Shown here: piece after piece, positions 1 to 6,209 of the stretch
Position numbering within the stretch: position 1 is the first letter of the stretch
Layout of the letters: every line of letters begins with the position of its first letter
NCBI GenBank assembly: GCA_019241805.1
Contig: JAFAWL010000018.1
Coordinates: 1-13,920, forward strand
Direction of reading: 5' to 3'
Source of the DNA: Actinomycetota bacterium
Lineage (GTDB): Bacteria; Actinomycetota; Actinomycetes; Mycobacteriales; Jatrophihabitantaceae
Length of the DNA stretch: 13,920 nt
Notes under the pieces: generated by a model
What the model was told of the DNA's origin: nothing
Database searches by the model: none
Seen by the model: only the letters and a program-made list of their open reading frames with translations
Translations under genes and position numbers: made by a program

Positions 1-25
1 TGATTGCGGCCTGGCCGCGGCGGGC

Positions 26-1288
26 ATGATGGCGAACGTGAGCGCGCCGGAAACCGACGTCGTCGTTGTCGGTGCGGGCTTGGCCGGATTGCGAGCCGCG
101 CGAGTACTGCTCGACGCAGGCCTTGACGTGATCGTCGTCGAGGCGGCTGATGCGGTCGGTGGACGCGTACGGACCGACGAGCGTGACGGACTCCTGCTCG
201 ACCACGGCTTTCAGCAGTTCAATCCGGCCTATCCCGCGGTCGCGACGGCGCTGGATGTGCAGGCGCTGGCCTTGCGCCCGTTCCGGTCCGGTGTGCTCGT
301 CGCAACGGGCGACCGCCAGCTCGTCCTGGCCGATCCACGCCGCTGGCCGACCGCGTCGGTCTCGACGCTGCGCGCCCCCATCGCGCCACTTGCGCAGAAG
401 CTGCGGTTCGCGGCGTGGGTGGGGCAGCTCGGCTACGAACCGGCGCGCCGCATCCGTCGCCGCCCCGACACGACGCTGGGCCGGCGACTGGCCGCCCGGG
501 GCCTTGACGGCCCGCTCGCCGATCGGCTTATCGCACCGTTTCTCGCCGGCGTGCTCGGCGAGGACGAGCGGCGGACGTCGTCGCGATATGTGGAACTACT
601 GCTGCGTAGCTTCGCGCGGGGCACCCCGTCCTTGCCCACCCGCGGAATGCGTGCCGTGCCCGAACAGCTTTCTGGCGGCATCGACGTGCGCCTGAACCAC
701 GCCGTGCACCGGATCGAGGACACCACCGTCGTCGGGGACTTCGGAACGATCACGGCCCGCGCCGTCGTCGTCGCGACGGACGGCACCACGGCCGGTGCCT
801 TGACCGGTGTGTCCGCACCGTCCTCGCGGGCACTGACGACCTTCTACCACCGAGCCGACGTCGCACCGATCGCCGAGACCGCACTCGTCGTCGACGGCGA
901 TCGCCGCGGACCGGTCGTGAACACGACCGTGCTCTCGAACACCGCACCGAGCTACGCGCGAGGCGGTGCGCTAATCGCGTCGTCCATCCTCGGGGCTGAT
1001 GACTCGAGCGCGACCGAGGCAGTCGTGCGGACGCAACTGGGCGCCGTCTACGGGGCTGACACCCGCGAGTGGGAACGAGTCGGCGCATACGCCATCGCTG
1101 AAGCCTTACCGACGTTTGACCCGGGCACCCCATTACGGCAACCCGTGCGTCTGGGCGACGGTCGCTACGTCTGCGGAGATCATCGGGACACGCCCTCGAT
1201 CCAGGGAGCACTCGTCTCCGGTGCGCGCACGGCTCGCACCGTCGCCCGAGACCTCGGCCGAGCGACGCCTTCGTCGTTAGCCTCTTGA
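26..1288 (+). CDS. FAD-dependent oxidoreductase, amine oxidase / phytoene desaturase-like
   Basis: A 420-residue flavoprotein of the NAD(P)/FAD-dependent amine-oxidase superfamily. An N-terminal Rossmann dinucleotide-binding motif is visible: hydrophobic strand VVVV, then GAGLAG at residues 16-21, acidic E39 ending the second strand and GGR at 45-47. Near the C-terminus, YVCGDHRDTPSIQGALVSG matches the second FAD-contacting segment of these enzymes. Length is normal for actinobacterial members annotated as protoporphyrinogen oxidase-like or phytoene dehydrogenase-like; the substrate cannot be read from the sequence. No signal peptide or membrane segment is evident, so it is probably cytosolic. 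Starts at 26, 29 (ATG) or 38 (GTG) are all possible, and none has a strong ribosome binding site. The next gene starts two bases after the stop, so the two are probably co-transcribed and translationally coupled. Family assignment is firm; the specific reaction is unknown. Confidence 0.88.
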   Translation: MMANVSAPETDVVVVGAGLAGLRAARVLLDAGLDVIVVEAADAVGGRVRTDERDGLLLDHGFQQFNPAYPAVATALDVQALALRPFRSGVLVATGDRQLVLADPRRWPTASVSTLRAPIAPLAQKLRFAAWVGQLGYEPARRIRRRPDTTLGRRLAARGLDGPLADRLIAPFLAGVLGEDERRTSSRYVELLLRSFARGTPSLPTRGMRAVPEQLSGGIDVRLNHAVHRIEDTTVVGDFGTITARAVVVATDGTTAGALTGVSAPSSRALTTFYHRADVAPIAETALVVDGDRRGPVVNTTVLSNTAPSYARGGALIASSILGADDSSATEAVVRTQLGAVYGADTREWERVGAYAIAEALPTFDPGTPLRQPVRLGDGRYVCGDHRDTPSIQGALVSGARTARTVARDLGRATPSSLAS

Positions 1289-1290
1289 TC

Positions 1291-2022
1291 ATGCCGGATC
1301 CCGACCTGGAGCCCGTGGACGAGGCCTTCGAGACGGCGCTGGCCATCGTCGCGCACCCGGACGACCTGGAATACGGTGCGGCCTCGGCGATCGCACGCTG
1401 GTGCGAGCAGGGCAAGCGGGTCGTTTACTGCCTCGCGACAAGCGGCGAGGCCGGTATGGATGCCTTCGCGCCGGAACGGGCCGGGCCGTTGCGCGAGCAG
1501 GAGCAGCGAGCCTCGGCTGCACTCGTGGGCGTCGACACCGTGGAATTCCTCGGTTTTCCCGACGGTGTGCTGGAGTACGGACTGCCGATGCGGCGTGCGT
1601 TCGCGGGCGCGATTCGACGACATCGTCCCGACGTCGTCATCACGGGCAACTTCCATGCGACCTGGGGGCCGAACGCACGCAATCAGGCTGATCACATCGC
1701 AGTCGGCCGCACCGTGCTCGATGCGGTGCGCGACGCCGGTAACCGCTGGGTATTCCGTGACCTGCTGGACGAAGGCCTGCAGCCGTGGCCGGGCGCCAAG
1801 CGAGTGCTCGTCGCCGGCTCGCCGCTGGCCAGGCACGCCGTCGACGTCAGCGACTACCAGGACCGGGGCGTGGCCTCACTCGAAGCGCATGCGGAGTACC
1901 TCAAGGGGTTGGGTCCCGGGCCCATGAGTGAGCCGGCCGAATTCCTCGAGGCGTTCGCGCGACAGACAGGCAGCCGACTTGGGGTGCGCTTCGCGGTGAG
2001 TTTCGAGGTCTTCGATTTCTGA
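1291..2022 (+). CDS. PIG-L / LmbE family zinc deacetylase
   Basis: A 243-residue member of the PIG-L (LmbE-like) family. These zinc-dependent enzymes remove N-acetyl groups from GlcNAc-type substrates; relatives include the mycothiol-pathway enzymes MshB and Mca. The diagnostic metal motif AHPDD is at residues 21-25, directly after the first strand (ALAIV). The second metal-ligand histidine is in NQADH, H135, followed by the usual AVGRTVLDAV helix. Length is typical. It is not obviously MshB, and the substrate is unknown. The ATG at 1291 lies two bases after the stop of the oxidoreductase gene. An in-frame TTG at 1285 would overlap that stop but has no ribosome binding site, so ATG is preferred with translation by coupling. 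The ligase follows after 13 bases. Confidence 0.9.
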   Translation: MPDPDLEPVDEAFETALAIVAHPDDLEYGAASAIARWCEQGKRVVYCLATSGEAGMDAFAPERAGPLREQEQRASAALVGVDTVEFLGFPDGVLEYGLPMRRAFAGAIRRHRPDVVITGNFHATWGPNARNQADHIAVGRTVLDAVRDAGNRWVFRDLLDEGLQPWPGAKRVLVAGSPLARHAVDVSDYQDRGVASLEAHAEYLKGLGPGPMSEPAEFLEAFARQTGSRLGVRFAVSFEVFDF

Positions 2023-2035
2023 GCTGATCCGACCG

Positions 2036-2968
2036 ATGCTGGCCGTGCCCGGCCAGCTACCCGAGGGTGCCGGCTGGGCGTTCGAGTTCAAGTGGGACGG
2101 CGTCCGCGCGGTCGTCTACGCCGAAGGCCCCGAGGCGCGGGCGATGTCGCGCAACGACCGCGACGTGACCGTCAGCTACCCAGAGATCCACGAGGTCAGC
2201 GGCGCCCTGTCGGGACTGCCCGCCGTACTCGACGGCGAGTTGGTCGCCTTCGACCCGTCCGGGCGACCCGACTTCGGAACGCTGCAACGACGGATGCACG
2301 TCGGCGATGCCGCCGTGGCGAGCGGATTGGCGGCCGCAGTGCCGGTGACATTCGTGGCCTTCGACCTGCTGCGGCTGGACGGACACCAGCTACTGCGCGA
2401 GCCCTACGACCATCGACGCGAGCTGTTGGAGTCGCTCGAACTGGTCGCCGAGCACCTGCTCATCGCCCCGGCGTTCGCCGAGTCGGGCTCGGACGTGCTC
2501 GCAGCCAGCCGGGAACGGGGAATGGAGGGTGTTGTCGCCAAGCGGCGCGAGTCGACCTACGAGCCGGGCCGACGTTCGCCGTCCTGGCGAAAGATCAAGC
2601 TGATCCGCACCCAGGAAGTGGTCGTCGGTGGCTGGCGGCCGGGCAACGGCCGACGAGCCGACCAGATCGGTTCGTTGATGATGGGTCTGCCGAGTCCTGC
2701 CGGCCTGCGCTATATCGGCCAGGTCGGCACCGGCTTCAGCGACGACGCCTTGGCCGATCTCGGGCGCCGGCTGACGCGACTGGAAGTCACGAGCTCGCCG
2801 TTCACGGACAGGCTTCCGTCGGCGCTCGCGCGCACGGCCCACTGGTGTCGGCCGGAAATCGTGGGTGAAGTGGCGTTCACGGAGTGGACCGGCGACGGAG
2901 TTCTCCGCCACCCGGCCTGGCGCGGGCTGCGGCCGGACAAGTCACCGGCTGACGTCCGGCGCGAATAG
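2036..2968 (+). CDS. ATP-dependent DNA ligase, LigC / LigD ligase-domain type
   Basis: A 310-residue ATP-dependent DNA ligase equivalent to the ligase domain of bacterial LigD, without the polymerase or phosphoesterase domains, as in LigC proteins. Motif I FKWDGVR places the adenylated lysine at K19. Other nucleotidyltransferase motifs follow in order: SRN (38-40), LDGEL (65-69), FVAFD (106-110), EGVVAK (164-169) and WRKIK (184-188). The OB-fold domain runs from about 191 and ends in the typical GEVAFTEWT...LRHPAWRGLR...DK stretch. Family knowledge places such enzymes in nonhomologous end joining or gap/base-excision repair; no Ku gene is in the window. The start is uncertain. Reading in frame upstream of the ATG gives SELIRP, which extends the usual N-terminal P-M-L-A homology, but only CTG (2024) or ATT (2015) is available there before a stop at 1997. 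The stop faces the permease stop five bases away. Confidence 0.92.
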   Translation: MLAVPGQLPEGAGWAFEFKWDGVRAVVYAEGPEARAMSRNDRDVTVSYPEIHEVSGALSGLPAVLDGELVAFDPSGRPDFGTLQRRMHVGDAAVASGLAAAVPVTFVAFDLLRLDGHQLLREPYDHRRELLESLELVAEHLLIAPAFAESGSDVLAASRERGMEGVVAKRRESTYEPGRRSPSWRKIKLIRTQEVVVGGWRPGNGRRADQIGSLMMGLPSPAGLRYIGQVGTGFSDDALADLGRRLTRLEVTSSPFTDRLPSALARTAHWCRPEIVGEVAFTEWTGDGVLRHPAWRGLRPDKSPADVRRE

Positions 2969-2973
2969 CGCAC

Positions 2974-3939
2974 TCAGCGCTGCTCGCCGATCTCCGCGGT
3001 CTCCGAGTCGGGATGCCCCGGTTCCTCCAAATGCGCCTCGCCGCGGGCCAGCGCCACCGTGGCCAGCGTCATCGCGATGACGACGACCACCAGCAGGGCC
3101 ATCCGGCCTCCCGTGACGCGCATCTGCTCGTGCAGTAAGGATAACCCGAGCACGCCGGCGACAACCGGCTCGAGCACGAGGATCACCGGCAGCGACGCCT
3201 GCAGCGCCCCGGCCTGGAAAGCCAGTTGTTGCAGATAGATGCCGGCCGCGCCTACGGCCAGCAGGGCGTAGGTCTCGCCGGAGAGCAGCAGGTGCCCCGG
3301 ATGGTGCTGGATCAGGCCGACCACGCCTTTGGTCAGGACGGCGAGCACGCCCGCCAGCAGGCCCACCCCGACAGCCAACAGACTCGCGCGAGCCGCTCCG
3401 GAGCGACCATGGGCGACGACCACGCACAGGATGACGATCGGAAGGCCGATCGCCGTGACGATCAACCAGCCGTGGTGAGTGGCCCGGTCGCGTCCGTTGT
3501 TCGGGTTGCCGACCGTGACGAAGACCGCCAGGGCCACCGCGAGCACCACGCCCCACGCGATCACTGCGCGGGGCAGCCGTCTTCGCGCCAGCCGAGCGCC
3601 CAGCGGGAGGGCGAACAGCAACGACGTAACGATCAGCGGTTGCACGACCAGCAACGACCCGAAGGCGAGGGCGACGCCTTGGAGCACGTAGCCCCCACCG
3701 TTGCCCAGGGTGCCGGCCCACCATTGCGGGCTCTTCACCAGCTCCGTGATGAACGATCCACTGCGCGCCTGTTCGTCACTGACTCGGGCCGCCGCGCGCT
3801 GCTGGGCCACGCTCGCGACCGCGAAAGCGAGGGCCGAGAGCAGGGCGAAAGTCGCCGCCAGCGCTACATGCGTACCGAAGTGATGATGCCGAGGGGCGAG
3901 GGCTACTTCCCACATCTGCGGATGGACCGCCGCCGCCAT
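2974..3939 (-). CDS. DMT/NIPA-like (EamA superfamily) membrane transporter
   Basis: A 321-residue integral membrane protein with about nine hydrophobic helices, in the drug/metabolite transporter fold. It resembles actinobacterial DMT proteins related to the NIPA magnesium-transporter family. Helices include ALAATFALLSALAFAVAS near the N-terminus, VLQGVALAFGSLLVVQ, a long pair around AVIAWGVVLAVALAVFV and GWLIVTAIGLPIVILCVVV, and the final MALLVVVVIAMTLATVAL. A polar, acidic tail of about 25 residues follows the last helix. The start at 3939 is chosen because AGGGAGGT (plus-strand positions 3945-3952) lies five bases upstream. Extending the frame to 4056 would add 39 arginine-rich residues with no ribosome binding site. 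The substrate is unknown. The gene is convergent with the ligase and stands alone. Confidence 0.85.
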   Translation of the reverse strand: MAAAVHPQMWEVALAPRHHHFGTHVALAATFALLSALAFAVASVAQQRAAARVSDEQARSGSFITELVKSPQWWAGTLGNGGGYVLQGVALAFGSLLVVQPLIVTSLLFALPLGARLARRRLPRAVIAWGVVLAVALAVFVTVGNPNNGRDRATHHGWLIVTAIGLPIVILCVVVAHGRSGAARASLLAVGVGLLAGVLAVLTKGVVGLIQHHPGHLLLSGETYALLAVGAAGIYLQQLAFQAGALQASLPVILVLEPVVAGVLGLSLLHEQMRVTGGRMALLVVVVIAMTLATVALARGEAHLEEPGHPDSETAEIGEQR

Positions 3940-3944
3940 GTCGG

Positions 3945-3952
3945 ACCTCCCT
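3945..3952 (-). promoter_or_regulatory. Strong ribosome binding site fixing the permease start
   Basis: On the minus strand AGGGAGGT lies five bases before the ATG at 3939. It is one of the clearest Shine-Dalgarno sites in the window. It decides against the longer in-frame start at 4056. Confidence 0.8.
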
Positions 3953-4004
3953 GCGCGGATGCGTCGGCACATGCTCGCACGAATTGGCGTCGACCGGGCC
4001 GAGC

Positions 4005-4115
4005 TCAGGCGACTGTGAGCGTCAGCGGCGCACGCAGCGATGAGTCGACCACCCACGGGTACGAACGCGGCGGGGGGGCCTCCAACTGCCGGAAGTAGGC
4101 CACCACGCCCGCCAC
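4005..4115 (-). CDS. Possible 36-residue ORF or coding remnant upstream of the permease
   Basis: This minus-strand frame from a GTG at 4115 to a TGA at 4005 has a strong actinobacterial coding signature. By my count close to 90% of codons end in G or C, whereas the same frame upstream of the GTG falls to about half. The peptide begins MAGVVAYFRQLEAP and ends SLRAPLTLTVA. I do not recognise it. It ends 65 bases before the permease start on the same strand. It could be a small gene, a leader ORF, or the surviving C-terminal end of a decayed gene. The ribosome binding site is weak (GGGAT, about 8 bases upstream). Confidence 0.3.
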   Translation of the reverse strand: MAGVVAYFRQLEAPPPRSYPWVVDSSLRAPLTLTVA

Positions 4116-4588
4116 GTTCGTGATCCCGGTTCCCGCTCGAAGCGGGTAACCAGACCCTGACCCCGACGCTAGGCGAGGCTCAACCGGGTTTAACGAAAAC
4201 CATACACTGAATGCATCGGCTCGTCGCGTTGGTCGAGTGATACCTGTCGGCTTCAACGACGCCGAGCTGCGCGGGGTTACGCCTCACTCACCAGGGGTGA
4301 TGCGCGACACGTCATCTCGGCGCATGAAGACCCGCCGCGAGGCGCCGAAAACCAGCCTCAGGGTGAGAGCCGAAAACACGAGGTCGAGGAGTACGCCCGG
4401 TGACCGACGTCCACCGTGTGGTCGCAGTCACTGTCTCGTCGAATTCAGTCTCGTCGGGTCCCGCCGATCGCGACATCGCCGGCGCTCCTGCCCCGGCGAC
4501 GACACGCCCTGCCGGGCGGCCGGCCAGCTCCCGCGTTCTGTCGAAGCCGCCGTTCAGTGATTCGCCGTTCTGGGTAAATCGTCCGGGA
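4116..4588. other. Long stretch without a confident gene
   Basis: Open frames exist on both strands (for example a GTG-started plus frame from 4400 to 4630 and a minus frame from 4611 to 4312), but none gives a recognisable product or a clear codon bias. The plus frame has roughly 73% G/C-ending codons, little above background, and a weak GAGGAG site. The segment around 4185-4215 is less GC-rich and contains TACACT at 4203-4208, a possible -10 box on the plus strand with no convincing -35. The only other structure seen is the hairpin at 4128-4151. Confidence 0.5.
4128..4151. terminator. Hairpin, terminator-like or regulatory
   Basis: GGTTCCCGCT, loop CGA, then AGCGGG-T-AACC: a ten-pair stem with one bulged T and a three-base loop. 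There is no T-run on either side and no confident gene ends here, so its role is open. The GGTTC sequence resembles a tRNA T-arm, but the rest of a tRNA is absent. Confidence 0.3.
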
Positions 4589-4660
4589 CACGCGGGTCTC
4601 CTGCGACTCATGCATGTGGGCCTCGTGTGATGCAGGCATGTGGGCCTCGTGCGACGCAGG
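4589..4660. repeat. Three-copy 24-base tandem repeat upstream of the small membrane protein
   Basis: Copies lie at 4589-4612, 4613-4636 and 4637-4660. The second and third match at 22 of 24 bases, with consensus CATGTGGGCCTCGTG followed by YGAYGCAGG. The first is degenerate, about 18 of 24 to the third copy. CCTGCG at 4600-4605 can pair with CGCAGG at 4655-4660, bracketing the array. Because 24 is a multiple of three, an in-frame ORF reads MWASCDAG twice, but this probably lies in the 5' leader. The array ends 13 bases before the start codon at 4674, just ahead of the ribosome binding site. Confidence 0.8.
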
Positions 4661-4673
4661 ACGGAGAAAGCTC

Positions 4674-4916
4674 ATGACCACTTGGCGAACGGCCGGACCG
4701 ACCCGTCGGCGTGGCGGCATCAGCTTGCTATCAGCCATCCTGGTGATCTGGTTGGTCATCGGCCTGATTGCCGCAATTCAGCGAAACTATTTCAAGAGCT
4801 CAAGTGAAACGTGTGCCGGTGCGGGAACGATCACGGTCACGATCTTGGCCGGTCCGCTCAACTACCTGGGCGCCAACCCGAAGATCAGCTGCCACCTCCC
4901 CCAGCCGTCTAAGTGA
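4674..4916 (+). CDS. Small conserved-looking membrane protein
   Basis: An 80-residue protein beginning MTTWRTAGPTRRRGG, with a basic cytoplasmic end. A strong transmembrane helix follows (about 16-36, LLSAILVIWLVIGLIAAI), then a short polar loop with C47, a second hydrophobic stretch (51-62, GTITVTILAGPL) and the tail NYLGANPKISCHLPQPSK with C73. The pattern of helix, QR-Y-F, Cys-Ala-x-AGT, then GPLNYLG-NPK resembles small hypothetical membrane proteins I associate with actinomycetes; this is recognition, not a search. The start at 4674 has GGAG at 4663-4666, seven bases upstream, and avoids the repeat-encoded residues of the longer frame from 4614. Function is unknown. Confidence 0.72.
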   Translation: MTTWRTAGPTRRRGGISLLSAILVIWLVIGLIAAIQRNYFKSSSETCAGAGTITVTILAGPLNYLGANPKISCHLPQPSK

Positions 4917-4924
4917 CGACCTAG

Positions 4925-4953
4925 GCGCCGGGCTGGGGCGCAGACCTCAGCCC
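4925..4953 (+). terminator. Possible terminator after the small membrane protein
   Basis: Two overlapping, mutually exclusive stems start nine bases after the stop: GCGCC/GGCGC (4925-4941) and GGGCTG/CAGCCC (4930-4953). Both are GC-rich and lack a T-run, which is common for actinobacterial terminators but weakens the call. Confidence 0.3.
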
Positions 4954-5041
4954 ATGCGGCGGGTGGATGAGGACCGATGGTGCGAAACAGTTGCCGGGAG
5001 CGCCTGGCCCTCGCCTGACAGGGCTGGACCTTCGGAAACGT

Positions 5042-5117
5042 TGGCGCGCCCGAAGGGATTCGAACCCCTAACCTCTTGATCCGTAGTCAAGTGCTCTATC
5101 CGTTGAGCTACGGGCGC
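5042..5117 (-). tRNA. tRNA-Arg(ACG)
   Basis: A full cloverleaf is readable on the minus strand. It has acceptor GCGCCCG/CGGGCGC, D-stem GCTC/GAGC, anticodon stem CTTGA/TCAAG with loop CTACGGA (anticodon ACG, plus 5082-5084), five-base variable loop AGGTT, and T-loop TTCGAAT closed by AGGGG/CCCTT with one G-T pair. The discriminator is G and CCA is encoded (5042-5044). The ACG anticodon is expected to be deaminated to ICG and read CGU/CGC/CGA. TAGACT at 5132-5137 (minus) could be its -10 box, which would give a leader of only a few bases. It is a single gene, not part of a tRNA cluster. Confidence 0.97.
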
Positions 5118-5198
5118 CGAGCCGGTTTGCGAGTCTACAGGCAGCGACACCGCCGAATCTCGCCCACTGCGGTTCGTGGCGAATCGAACACGCTACGA

Positions 5199-5211
5199 TA
5201 TCGCCGCGATA
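5199..5211. promoter_or_regulatory. 13-bp palindrome between tRNA-Arg and marR, candidate operator
   Basis: TATCGC-C-GCGATA is a perfect inverted repeat with a one-base centre, about 55 bases upstream of the proposed marR -10 box. MarR proteins bind short palindromes and commonly autoregulate, so this is a reasonable operator candidate. Only the symmetry and the position support it. Confidence 0.35.
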
Positions 5212-5265
5212 CCCTAAGTTGTGGCCGTCGGCACGTCGGGACCGGAGTTGAGCCGCGATCAGCGT

Positions 5266-5271
5266 TAAAGT
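5266..5271 (+). promoter_or_regulatory. -10 box for a leaderless marR transcript
   Basis: TAAAGT fits the actinobacterial -10 consensus TANNNT and is followed by exactly seven bases before the A of the marR ATG at 5279. That A would be the transcription start. No Shine-Dalgarno sequence precedes the ATG, which supports a leaderless mRNA. No good -35 is visible. Confidence 0.5.
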
Positions 5272-5278
5272 TCTGCCT

Positions 5279-5803
5279 ATGGCAACGTCCACGTCCGACC
5301 AGCGATTGGTCGAGACCTGGGACGTGATCAGTACCGCATTCGCCCGCACGCAGCGTCGCCTGCTGGCTACCGTCGAAGCTGCGGGTCTGCCCGGGCCGTG
5401 GTTCGAGGCGTTGCGCCTGTTGATGACGGCCGAGGACCACCGACTGCCCATGAGTCGGCTTGCCCGAGACCTGTCCATGACCGCCGGCGGACTGACCAAG
5501 CTCGCCGACCGGATGGCTCGTGACGGGCTCATCGATCGGCGTAACTCCTCCGATGACCGCCGGGTCGTGTACGCGGCTTTGACACCGCGGGGCACTGAAC
5601 TCGCGTCCGAGGCGATCGAGCTGTACCACCAAGGATTGCGCGACCACGTACTGCAGGTGCTACCCCGTGCTCAGCTGACCGAACTCGCGGCGATGATGGA
5701 GAAGCTGCGCGACGCCCACAGCGACGTTCCCGCCGCGGACGAGGAGCTGACAGCACGAGACCCCGCCCTGCCGGATCGGCGTGGACGGGGTCCCGCAATT
5801 TAG
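5279..5803 (+). CDS. MarR family transcriptional regulator
   Basis: A 174-residue winged-helix regulator with normal MarR length. The dimerisation helix occupies about residues 8-35. The helix-turn-helix follows in LPMSRLARDLSMTAGGLTKL (56-75), with helix LADRMARDGLI, then the wing with the classic D-x-R-R core in RRNSSDDRRVVYAALTPRG (87-105), then C-terminal dimer helices. The last 20 residues are polar and charged. MarR proteins bind palindromes as dimers and release DNA on binding small aromatic ligands or on oxidation; the ligand here is unknown. No adjacent gene is an obvious target. The nearest exporter (7161) lies beyond tRNA-Ser and has its own TetR regulator, so the likely local target is its own promoter. 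The ATG at 5279 appears leaderless. Confidence 0.9.
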   Translation: MATSTSDQRLVETWDVISTAFARTQRRLLATVEAAGLPGPWFEALRLLMTAEDHRLPMSRLARDLSMTAGGLTKLADRMARDGLIDRRNSSDDRRVVYAALTPRGTELASEAIELYHQGLRDHVLQVLPRAQLTELAAMMEKLRDAHSDVPAADEELTARDPALPDRRGRGPAI

Positions 5804-5920
5804 TCAGGCAGCAAACCCCCGAATGCTGCAGCTGCTTTGTGCGACCTGTGCGCTGCTGGCGTCGCGGACAATCGAGGCCCCCGCTCTCGATCCTTCACAA
5901 CGCCGCCCTTGCTGACACGG

Positions 5921-5952
5921 AATATATTTCCTCGGAAACTTTCTCCTGTCAA
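5921..5952 (-). promoter_or_regulatory. Candidate minus-strand promoter
   Basis: A perfect TTGACA (plus 5947-5952) lies upstream of TATATT (plus 5921-5926) with a 20-base spacer. Shifted readings AATATA and AAATAT give 18 and 17 bases with poorer -10 matches. Transcription would run into the 3' end of marR in antisense. The palindrome TTTCC-TC-GGAAA (5927-5938) lies inside the spacer and could be an operator. No gene downstream on this strand explains it. Confidence 0.35.
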
Positions 5953-6011
5953 CTGTTAAGTCCGCGTGTTGCGAGAGACGGTGAACACACGCCGGATTGA
6001 CGGCTTCGCCG

Positions 6012-6048
6012 GGCGGGTGCGGACGATACGTGCTACGAGCCGCCCGCC
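6012..6048 (-). terminator. GC-rich hairpin downstream of tRNA-Ser
   Basis: GGCGGG (6012-6017) pairs with CCCGCC (6043-6048), extended by a G-T and a G-C pair. It begins 32 bases past the CCA end of tRNA-Ser on the minus strand. There is no T-run. It is plausibly the tRNA terminator or a processing stem. Confidence 0.3.
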
Positions 6049-6080
6049 AGACGCATGCCGGCTCAGAGTTGGTCTGCACG

Positions 6081-6173
6081 TGGCGGAGGCTCCGGGATTC
6101 GAACCCGGGATGGGCTTTAGACCCAAACCGCATTAGCAGTGCGGCGCCATAGACCAGACTAGGCGAAGCCTCC
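6081..6173 (-). tRNA. tRNA-Ser(GCT)
   Basis: A class II tRNA on the minus strand. Acceptor GGAGGCT/AGCCTCC and the anticodon stem CCGCA/TGCGG with loop CTGCTAA are clear; the anticodon is GCT at plus 6135-6137. A long variable arm containing GGG/CCC is diagnostic for serine tRNAs. The T-arm is CCGGG-TTCGAAT-CCCGG, the discriminator is G, and CCA is encoded at 6081-6083. It reads AGC and AGU codons and is transcribed alone. Confidence 0.97.
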
Positions 6174-6209
6174 TCGGGCAGCCGATGATCGACGACGGCC
6201 CGGCGGCAA

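Larger units (their letters stand above)
5804..6080. other. Intergenic gap with a less GC-rich, promoter-like core
   Basis: This 277-base gap holds no convincing gene. Its centre (about 5918-5960) is distinctly richer in A/T than the surroundings. It contains the palindrome TTTCC-TC-GGAAA at 5927-5938 and a TTGACA box on the minus strand. A GTG-started minus frame of 32 codons (5898 to 5800) has no codon bias and is not called. Confidence 0.5.

Noticed and set aside
3226..4098. Long plus-strand open frame of 290 codons
   Set aside because: It runs antisense to the permease and is rich in Arg, Gln, His and Asp, typical of a shadow frame. The permease has clear helices and a strong ribosome binding site.
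4128..4151. Possible tRNA T-arm remnant or attachment site
   Set aside because: GGTTC fits, but no acceptor, D or anticodon arm is nearby and no integrase or direct-repeat partner is present.
4400..4630. 76-codon plus-strand ORF with a weak GAGGAG site
   Set aside because: G/C-ending codons are about 73%, not clearly above background. There is no recognisable product, and the end runs into the tandem repeat.
5800..5898. 32-codon minus-strand ORF in the marR to tRNA-Ser gap
   Set aside because: Codons show no G/C-ending bias (about 59%) and the product is unrecognised. Kept only as part of the possible antisense transcript.
5042..6173. tRNA genes as integration sites of a mobile element
   Set aside because: Both tRNAs are intact, I noticed no duplicated 3' tRNA segment in the window, and there is no integrase or phage gene.
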